Of a DNA stretch of 48,581 nt, positions 43,125-48,581 are shown piece by piece. The stretch is from Candidatus Brocadia sp. WS118. Lineage in GTDB: Bacteria > Planctomycetota > Brocadiia > Brocadiales > Brocadiaceae. The stretch is from NCBI GenBank assembly GCA_007618135.1, contig PHFX01000159.1:1-48581 (forward strand), in the 5' to 3' direction. Under the pieces are notes generated by a model, which did no database searches, had not been told where the DNA came from, and saw only the letters and a list, made by a program, of their open reading frames with translations. Every line of letters begins with the position of its first letter. Position 1 is the stretch's first letter. Both the position numbers and the translations under genes were made by a program.

Positions 43125-45530
43125 TCATTCCCGAACGGTACTTTTAAATTGTACAGAAATTTCTTTTGTTTTTTCATCAACGGTGACGCGGAAATTTTTA
43201 GAAAGACGCCTTTTGTGCCGAACCAGGGATGCCTTCAATAGAGAGGGGCAGGTAATAGAAGTAAACACGATTACCATAATAATAGAGGAAAACACAACAT
43301 CATTCAATATCCCAATATCTCTGCCTATTCCAGAAAGAATCAAGGTCCCTTCCAGCTTCATTGCCATCCCTATTCCTATGGCCATACGATTTATACCTTT
43401 CCCAAAGGGGCAAATACTGCAAAACAGCTTCCCCACAACAGCAGCGCCCGTTATTGCAAGACCGAGGAGTGCCGCCTCCATATTCAAGATACTCTTCAAA
43501 TCCACCTGTGCCCCTACCCGCACAAAGAGTATCGGCACAAGAACCATATAATATGGCCGAATAACCCGTTCCACGGTGCTATATTCTTTGTCATCAGAAT
43601 CTTTAAACTTTACATTTCTGAGCAGCAATCCAGCAGCAAATGCCCCAATTACGCCATGGAGTCCAATCGAACCGGAAATAAAGGCAAACAGAAGTGATAC
43701 CGTTATCACGATAGAAATCTTTAATCCCTCTGCCGCTCTGCTCGTTAGGAAATTGCCGAATCTCTCTCCGTATTTTAAGACAATTATCAAAACAACTACC
43801 AAAAAAGAAAATGCTATACCTGCAGTAACTAATAGATTCGTCACAGACACTTCACCCTTCGTGGCAATTCCGCTTGCTATGCCAAAGGTCAATATGACAA
43901 TAATTTCGGTAAGAAGGGTTGCGCCTGTTATAATTCTGCCTTCGATGGTGTTCATTGCCTTTAATTCAGTCAGGATCGCAAATAATAATCCCGTGCTTGT
44001 ATTGCAAATAATAATAGCCAAAAGAAGCTTTGAACTAAATGCAGAGTCGGAGAGGAGGAAATGGCCTACGATAAGACCTAGTCCGGCTGGCGCTATAATG
44101 CCTCCGAGGCTTACCAGAAATGAGGAAGCCCCCACCCGCAATAATGCCCTGATGTCTGTGTGAAGACCGGCCGTTAAAAGAAGTAACAATGTTCCAAAGT
44201 AGGCTATCATCTTTAAAAATGGCATTGTCGTCAGAAAATTAAAAAACTCAGACCCTGTTACAAAAAAGAAATTACCCAGAACTATCCCCAAGATTAATTG
44301 TCCAACCACCTCTGGAAGCGCCACCAAACTAGCCAGCCAGCCACCTGTTTTGGCTGCAATAAGAGTAATTGCAACTGCGATGATCACACTGAGAGTCGGA
44401 TTCGTATGCCATATATCCCACGAGGATTTTAAATCTTCTGCCTCTTTTCCTGTCTCTGTTAGAGGTTCGGGTGCGGATGTTCTCTTTTCAGGTTCTTTTG
44501 CCTCATCAATACGTATGTCCTGACTCCCTTTCGTCGCTGCAGAAGAAGAATCCTCTGAGGGAGTGAAAGTCGATCTGCTCTCATCTGTTATCTGGTGGGA
44601 TTTATCTTCCGCCCCAAGTGTTTGAATTCCCATTGTCTCTGTGGGCGATGATTCCCCGCCAGCAATAGTCTCACTCTGAAGTTCAGGTGTGGCTATTGCC
44701 ATTGCCATTGGTGTGCTTACTCCTAGGGTTTCTTGCAGGGTCTCTGAAAAAGAGGTGCCCGGCTGATGACGCTCACCATTCAGATATTTTTCCAGATAAC
44801 TCTTTTTATCCACAAAGATTGGAAATAAGGATTCTTCCCCGGCTAAAGGCGGATGAGACTTGCTATCCTCCAGGCGCGTTTGAGCCACGCTTTCATCAAT
44901 TGCAGGAAATTGTTGTTCATCAGCAAGCGTGGTTGCAGAACCTGGTATTGTTGGTGTTGAACTGACATCCGTTTTTTGAATGTCAGGAGGTATTTTCTTT
45001 TCCGTGATCTTCGAAGAGGAACCTTCAGCAGACAGCGTGTCCTCATGGCTACCTTTTTCCGCCACAACGGACGGAGGAGAAGGAGATTTCTGCGCTGTAA
45101 CAGTCTGGCGAGATGTATTATTCACGGCCGGTGTTTGTGTGCCTTTCTCCTCTCCAGCGGGGGATTGTTCTCCGGCAACAGAAGTTGTGGCATCTCCGGT
45201 GGGAGAAACAGCCGGGCGGCTATCATTTTCCCCGGCATTTGAAGATGTCTCATTCTCAACGACAAATTGCTGATTCTCCGTATCCGGAGATATCTCCCGG
45301 AGACCTTCTTTCTTTTCGGTCTCCAAATATCTCTTTAAATATTTCTTTGGAGAAAGTATTTCCTCAATAGTCAGCGACTCGGCTTGCTCTTTAATAGTTA
45401 TGGCAACTGGCCTGATATCCCTGGAAGGTGATGAATGCTCTGCTCCTGATAGAGGCGAGCCAATTGCAACAGAGCAATAAAATGAGATAACGAAGATTAT
45501 AAAAACCAGGTTAGGTTTGTAAGTCTGCAT
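43125..45530 (-). CDS. Kef-type (CPA2) cation/proton antiporter with long low-complexity N-terminal region
   Basis: An 801-residue protein. A signal-like helix (PNLVFIIFVISFYCSVAIGS) is followed by about 330 residues rich in S, T, E and P with no helix, then a CPA2 exchanger core of about 12 helices from residue 377 (IAAKTGGWLASLVALPEVVGQLILGIVLGN, GLHGVIGAFAAGLLLRN and MAIGIGMAMKLEGTLILSGIG). No NAD-binding RCK domain follows. The linker repeats K-K-x-Y-L-x-x-Y-L (KKYLKRYLETE near 60, KKSYLEKYLNGE near 245), perhaps a binding motif. The linker should be periplasmic or lie in the anammox-type inner compartment. It exchanges Na+ or K+ for protons. Confidence 0.87.
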   Translation of the reverse strand: MQTYKPNLVFIIFVISFYCSVAIGSPLSGAEHSSPSRDIRPVAITIKEQAESLTIEEILSPKKYLKRYLETEKKEGLREISPDTENQQFVVENETSSNAGENDSRPAVSPTGDATTSVAGEQSPAGEEKGTQTPAVNNTSRQTVTAQKSPSPPSVVAEKGSHEDTLSAEGSSSKITEKKIPPDIQKTDVSSTPTIPGSATTLADEQQFPAIDESVAQTRLEDSKSHPPLAGEESLFPIFVDKKSYLEKYLNGERHQPGTSFSETLQETLGVSTPMAMAIATPELQSETIAGGESSPTETMGIQTLGAEDKSHQITDESRSTFTPSEDSSSAATKGSQDIRIDEAKEPEKRTSAPEPLTETGKEAEDLKSSWDIWHTNPTLSVIIAVAITLIAAKTGGWLASLVALPEVVGQLILGIVLGNFFFVTGSEFFNFLTTMPFLKMIAYFGTLLLLLTAGLHTDIRALLRVGASSFLVSLGGIIAPAGLGLIVGHFLLSDSAFSSKLLLAIIICNTSTGLLFAILTELKAMNTIEGRIITGATLLTEIIVILTFGIASGIATKGEVSVTNLLVTAGIAFSFLVVVLIIVLKYGERFGNFLTSRAAEGLKISIVITVSLLFAFISGSIGLHGVIGAFAAGLLLRNVKFKDSDDKEYSTVERVIRPYYMVLVPILFVRVGAQVDLKSILNMEAALLGLAITGAAVVGKLFCSICPFGKGINRMAIGIGMAMKLEGTLILSGIGRDIGILNDVVFSSIIMVIVFTSITCPSLLKASLVRHKRRLSKNFRVTVDEKTKEISVQFKSTVRE

Positions 45531-45599
45531 GATATTTTAAGGTCTAGGTTTATTAATGAAAATATTTATCTCGTATAGACACATAAAAAACTACCGATC

Positions 45600-46040
45600 T
45601 TAAGGAACCAAAAAAATATTTTCCTGCCTGGCATTGTCGTTGAGATACGTCTCGCTGGGTACTTTTTCCAATTCTGCCCGTATCGTATAAGTATCTTCTG
45701 TTAGCCCGCTGGTATCCCAGCTATAAACGATTCTTTTTGAAGCCATGCCATCCAATGTTTCCGCCTCGCGTCCAATGAGTTGTTTTGTTGTAAGGCAGGT
45801 TACGGTCAATATCGTTGTCACCTTTGTTGTCCTCTCGTTTCCTATAACAACATCAACAGTAACCTTGTTCCCAATAGTTTCAAGCAAAGGGATATTCATT
45901 GATACGATCATTACCCCATGCACTATTGGCTCGTATTTTTTCTTCTCGTCGGCGAGGCAGTTAGATAATCCGCATGCTAAAAAGCACCATAAAATAAACA
46001 CAAACTTTATTCCATCACCATTTATATAATATTTCATCAT
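45600..46040 (-). CDS. small secreted protein with CARDB-like fold
   Basis: A 146-residue exported protein. A signal peptide (FVFILWCFLACGLSNCLADE) leads to a mature part of about 115 residues that looks like one immunoglobulin-like CARDB domain: IVSMNIPLLETIGNKVTVDVVIGNE, a middle strand TTILTVTCL and a final TEDTYTIRAELEKVP followed by LNDNARQENIF. A good ribosome site (GGGAGG) precedes the start. It is transcribed in the same direction as the antiporter gene, 69 bases upstream of it, and from a promoter that contains the box shared with narK. Function unknown. Confidence 0.7.
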   Translation of the reverse strand: MMKYYINGDGIKFVFILWCFLACGLSNCLADEKKKYEPIVHGVMIVSMNIPLLETIGNKVTVDVVIGNERTTKVTTILTVTCLTTKQLIGREAETLDGMASKRIVYSWDTSGLTEDTYTIRAELEKVPSETYLNDNARQENIFLVP

Positions 46041-46153
46041 AATGGCCTCCCTTTTTGTAAAATATTACATGGTACATACCTTTCTTTAGTATTACTGCTC
46101 CGGGTAATGATGAATACCAATTACGTATGGATAATTAAGAATGCCTTACTTTA

Positions 46154-46181
46154 AGTATATTATCGTTTACTGTTAAGTCAA
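46154..46181 (-). promoter_or_regulatory. promoter of the small secreted-protein gene with shared box
   Basis: On the minus strand, TTGACT (46181-46176), 16 bases and TATACT (46159-46154) form a sigma-70 type promoter. The spacer and -10 hold GTAAACGATAATATACTT, identical over 18 bases to the box in the narK/PII control region. Confidence 0.55.
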
Positions 46182-46221
46182 TATATAAATATTGTGTAAA
46201 TACTGCTGATTCATAAAATAA

Positions 46222-46252
46222 AAAAAGGCCAGCTATGTGAAGCTGGCCTTTT
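46222..46252. terminator. bidirectional rho-independent terminator
   Basis: AAAAAGGCCAGCT (46222-46234) and AGCTGGCCTTTT (46241-46252) form a strong stem with a six-base loop, A-run on one side and T-run on the other. It lies downstream of the FocA-type gene and separates it from the small secreted-protein promoter. Two more small palindromes (TTTCTAACG/CGTTAGAAA, and TTTGGTGCACCAAA) lie between it and that gene. Confidence 0.85.
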
Positions 46253-46363
46253 CAGCACTGAGACTATTTCTAACGCTAAAGGGGTGACGTTAGAAAGTCT
46301 TTGGTGCACCAAATCTCTATTAAAAATATGCTCGTTGTTCCCTGATAAGGAATCGGTTCTGAA

Positions 46364-47257
46364 TTATGATTTCATTTTTATCCTGACATCTTTAATTTCT
46401 TCAGGTGATCCACCGGCTCGCGGTAAGCTTCCCGCTCCGGAACCACCTTTTATGCCCTCCATCTTCCTGGCTCCCCTTTCATCCATATACGTGGCGAACC
46501 AATACAGGAAGGTAACGAAGAACGTGCCACCGACGATATTACCGAGGGTCACTGGAACAAGGTTCCAGCCAAACATCTTACCCCAGGAAATTGCCGCCGG
46601 GTCATGGGGCAACATATTAGCAATCGCCAATAAAGTCATATTTGCCACGCTGTGTTCCATTCCGGTAGTAACAAAAAGGAACAAGACCCACCAGCACATT
46701 ATTATCTTGGCGCTGTCGCTGGTAACACGAAAGGTACTCCATATGCCCAAACACACGAGCCAGTTGCAAAAGATACCCCTGAAAAATAATTCCCACCATG
46801 GTGCATTGCATTTATAAGTAGCCACCTTGTTCAAAAAGGTATGCCATGGATCGGGGGCGAACACACCGGACATATAAATTAAAAGCGCAAAGATCATGGA
46901 GCCACCCAAATTACCTAAGTAGGTCCAGAACCAGCCCAACATTGAATCGCCAAGTGTCACGGTGCCCCGCAAAGAACCTTTAAATATCAGTAAGTTATAT
47001 CCGGTAAACAACTCAGCCCCGCTAATAACCACGAATATCAAAGCGATAGGAAATACGGCACCGCAAGCTACTTTCCCAATTCCGGGATTTATCGCAGCAA
47101 CAGGAGCAGCTGCAATAATCATGACAAGGACGCCAAATCCAATATAAAAACCTGCTATCACTGAAAGTGTCAAGAAGCCAATCAGGCTGTGTTTCATTGC
47201 AGTGGCTTTCTTTAAAGATACCGCTGCAATTGCATCTACATTTCCAGTATATAACAT
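46364..47257 (-). CDS. formate/nitrite channel, FocA/NirC family
   Basis: A 297-residue pentameric channel of the FNT family, with about six helices. The family marks are KATAMKHSLIGFLTLSVIAGFYIGFG, FPIALIFVVISGAELFTGYNL, WTYLGNLGGSMIFAL and the histidine-bearing MEHSVANMTLLAIAN, where the histidine gates anion passage. In a cell with NarK and PII nearby, nitrite is the likely cargo, formate the alternative. AGAGGAGA precedes the ATG. A five-base tandem tract begins 55 bases upstream and a shared regulatory box lies about 420 bases upstream. Confidence 0.92.
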   Translation of the reverse strand: MLYTGNVDAIAAVSLKKATAMKHSLIGFLTLSVIAGFYIGFGVLVMIIAAAPVAAINPGIGKVACGAVFPIALIFVVISGAELFTGYNLLIFKGSLRGTVTLGDSMLGWFWTYLGNLGGSMIFALLIYMSGVFAPDPWHTFLNKVATYKCNAPWWELFFRGIFCNWLVCLGIWSTFRVTSDSAKIIMCWWVLFLFVTTGMEHSVANMTLLAIANMLPHDPAAISWGKMFGWNLVPVTLGNIVGGTFFVTFLYWFATYMDERGARKMEGIKGGSGAGSLPRAGGSPEEIKDVRIKMKS

Positions 47258-47312
47258 TAATTGTTCTCCTCTAAAATGTTGTATACATTAATATAAAACA
47301 ATACGTATTCTT

Positions 47313-47373
47313 TCTTCTCTTCTCTTCTCTTCTCTTCTCTTCTCTTCTCTTCTCTTCTCTTCTCTTCTCTTCT
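47313..47373. repeat. pentanucleotide tandem repeat (about 12 x TTCTC)
   Basis: A clean five-base repeat, TCTCT on the plus strand and AGAGA on the minus, running 61 bases without interruption. It begins 55 bases before the start codon of the FocA-type gene. Simple tracts of this kind gain or lose units by slippage and can switch promoter spacing. Confidence 0.9.
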
Positions 47374-47479
47374 AAAGCTCAATTTAACAACTCACTTCAA
47401 TCTTATAGATTATTATTTAGTACACCCCCTTTCCTGCATGAATTCATGGGTTTCACCGTAGTTAATTCCATGGTATATG

Positions 47480-47542
47480 AATTTTCATTTTAATTATGCA
47501 AGTATCAGAGTGGCACGGACAAACTTTGTTTGCCCGTGTTCA
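47480..47542. repeat. conserved hairpin element, copy B
   Basis: AATTTTCATTTTA (47480-47492), ATGCA, then GGACAAAC-TTT-GTTTGCCC (47517-47535). Matches copy A at 42758-42820 in order and spacing while the loop and linker differ. Confidence 0.6.
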
Positions 47543-47664
47543 TCTTAACTTTACAAAATTATATGTGAATTCCACAAGTATCCTGTTGTATACATGCACG
47601 AAATACATGCCAATGTTGTAAAGAAAATCAATGTGTTGCTCTTATTATAGATAAGGGTTTCCAA

Positions 47665-47694
47665 TTGACGTACTTATGTAAACGATAATATACT
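47665..47694 (+). promoter_or_regulatory. promoter-like site with shared box
   Basis: TTGACG (47665-47670), 18 bases and TATACT (47689-47694) face right, and the spacer contains TGTAAACGATAA, the box also present near narK/PII and at 46153-46170. No protein gene follows; a stable hairpin does. Confidence 0.5.
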
Positions 47695-47710
47695 AACCAA
47701 TATACACCTT

Positions 47711-47741
47711 GGAGAAATAGCTGGCTTGCCAGGTATTTCTC
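47711..47741 (+). ncRNA. possible small RNA start with stable hairpin
   Basis: GAGAAATA and TATTTCTC enclose CTGGC-TT-GCCAG, forming a stem of about 12 pairs starting some 15 bases after the predicted start point of the promoter at 47665-47694. This would make a transcript with a strong 5' hairpin. No end signal is obvious, so it is only a candidate. Confidence 0.25.
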
Positions 47742-48161
47742 ATTATGCAATGGTGATTTCATAATTGAATGTCTCCTGCAAAATCAAATACTATGTAATC
47801 AGAAGGATACTAACGGGCAGGACATCCAAATATATCCAGAGAATTATGTGCCGGATTCACAAAGAAGTTTGTATATTAAACCAAAAGAAATAAACATTTT
47901 GTTGACAAAAAGATGGAAGTACGCCATTAAACAATCAGAGCGCAGAGCTTAGTACATCTGCAACCAAATGAACTCTACAATCCCATCCTTGCGAAGGCCG
48001 GGATTGTTGCATTGTAAAAAACGTATAAGAAAAGAAGTATGTCTACAGCACTCCGAGCGTTTCTTACAAAAAATATTTTAATTAAAAACCGGAATATCTG
48101 GTAATATTCGGATTTATAAGTTAATATGTGATGTAACAAGCTTTTAAAGTATTTTAGAAGT

Positions 48162-48323
48162 CTAACCCGAATGAGTCGGAAGTGTATTTATGACAGGAGA
48201 TGCTGAAAATAGGCGTGTCCCCGTGAAAATCAGGATTCAGCATGACATTTACGATTTGTCATTCCGAGCTTGTTTCGGAATCTCAGGTATTATAATAAAA
48301 TTCTTCCGACTCATTTGGGTTAG
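48162..48323. repeat. inverted repeat next to insertion sequence
   Basis: CTAACCCGAATGAGTCGGAA (from 48162) and its complement at 48303-48323 match over 21 bases with one change, 120 bases apart. The right arm ends exactly where the IS3-type left end begins (TGTCCCC). Inside lies a further small palindrome, TTCCGAGCTTGTTTCGGAA. Confidence 0.7.
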
Positions 48324-48581
48324 GTGTCCCCTCTGTGTCAATAATAGTTGGACACTTTCCCTCATATAGTTTAGTGTAGGGTGGGAAGGAGAAAAGCTAT
48401 GAACAATAGTAGTACAATAAACCTGAAAACAGATAATATGCCAGTGGAAACGGAAGGAGCCCGTAGGGCGACTGGAGTTTCCACTGGCAGCGCAATTCAA
48501 AGCAGTCGTTTTCCTGATCCTGAGGTAACAGAGAAGGCTGTTCGCAGAAAATTCAATGCGAAATACAAACTCCGCATTCTT
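48324..48581 (+). mobile_element. IS3-family insertion sequence, left end
   Basis: The end GTGTCCCCTCTGTGTCAATA is followed by AGTTGGACAC and then by an OrfA-type transposase gene. The rest of the element lies beyond the window. Confidence 0.6.
48399..48581 (+). CDS. IS3-type transposase OrfA, partial at window end
   Basis: The first 61 codons of a transposase gene cut by the window edge. The stretch FPDPEVTEKAVRRKFNAKYK followed by LRIL is the standard start of the helix-turn-helix of this OrfA group (P-D-P-E-V-x-E-K, then R-R-K/R-F-x-A-x-Y-K). A good ribosome site (GAAGGAG) lies eight bases before the ATG. The first 40 residues (MNNSSTINLKTDNMPVETEG..) are low complexity. It would bind the element's ends; the catalytic DDE part should be in OrfB beyond the window. 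Confidence 0.8.
   Translation, partial: MNNSSTINLKTDNMPVETEGARRATGVSTGSAIQSSRFPDPEVTEKAVRRKFNAKYKLRIL

Larger units (their letters stand above)
47258..48398. other. long non-coding region
   Basis: About 1.1 kb with no credible protein gene. It holds, in order, the TTCTC tract (47313-47373), hairpin element copy B (47480-47542), a promoter-like site with the shared box (47665-47694), a long hairpin (47711-47741) and a 160-bp inverted repeat (48162-48323) that abuts an IS3-type element. It may carry one or more small RNAs. Confidence 0.5.

Noticed and set aside
47313-47373. CRISPR-like regular repeat
   Set aside because: The unit is five bases with no spacers; it is a simple tandem tract.

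Overview
The window (about 48.6 kb, A+T-leaning, dense genes broken up by small palindromic repeats) looks like a chromosomal segment of a Gram-negative-type bacterium with an outer membrane. I think it is a nitrogen-cycling planctomycete of the anammox group (Brocadia/Kuenenia-like). That is an inference from a NarK-type nitrate/nitrite carrier, a FocA/NirC-type nitrite channel, a PII protein, large secreted SBBP-repeat and MscS proteins, and the style of the dispersed repeats. No rRNA or marker gene is present to confirm it, and I saw no tRNA, rRNA or CRISPR array.

Layout. 0.3-6.6 kb: a soluble histidine kinase overlapping a GNAT acetyltransferase, a MetE-like protein, a two-gene restriction-modification system (BglII-type nuclease plus amino-methyltransferase), and an MFS carrier. 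6.6-8.6 kb: repeats, thiL, a transposase scrap and a decayed secreted-protein gene. 8.6-13.7 kb: a rightward cluster of an outer-membrane protein, ChrB, an MFS carrier, an ethylbenzene-dehydrogenase-type haem-domain protein, and an iron-type ABC solute-binding protein. 13.8-23.1 kb: a leftward defence block holding a type IIG-like nuclease/methyltransferase, a REP-associated tyrosine transposase (RAYT), a relic of a second methyltransferase, an unknown protein, a DUF433/DUF5615 toxin-antitoxin pair, and a PLD-SNF2 helicase. 23.2-25.9 kb: the fused permease and ATPase that the 12.7 kb binding protein appears to need. The defence block therefore seems to have been inserted into an ABC operon. 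26-35.2 kb: tsaE, then a leftward run of an ABC exporter, YajQ, a zincin-like protease, a DUF481 outer-membrane protein and a very large MscS channel. 35.2-40.3 kb: a secreted seven-blade SBBP protein, a VOC protein, a TetR regulator and an unknown membrane protein. 40.8-47.3 kb: a nitrogen/ion transport region with narK divergent from a PII gene, rubredoxin, a Kef-type antiporter with a long low-complexity front, a small secreted protein and a FocA-type channel. The window ends inside an IS3-type insertion sequence.

Most striking points. (1) A 24-30 bp palindrome with core GGCAATTCATGAATTGCC, found around and inside the RAYT, has entered the large methyltransferase gene five times in frame and is translated as VGAIHELPL-like peptides. 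(2) The defence block separates ABC transporter genes, and its antitoxin, toxin and helicase genes are chained by 4-base overlaps. (3) An 18-bp box, GTAAACGATAATATACTT, recurs beside narK/PII, beside the small secreted-protein gene and upstream of the FocA gene. In the narK/PII gap two copies flank overlapping divergent promoters in a large palindrome. (4) A pentanucleotide tract of about 12 units lies just upstream of the FocA gene.
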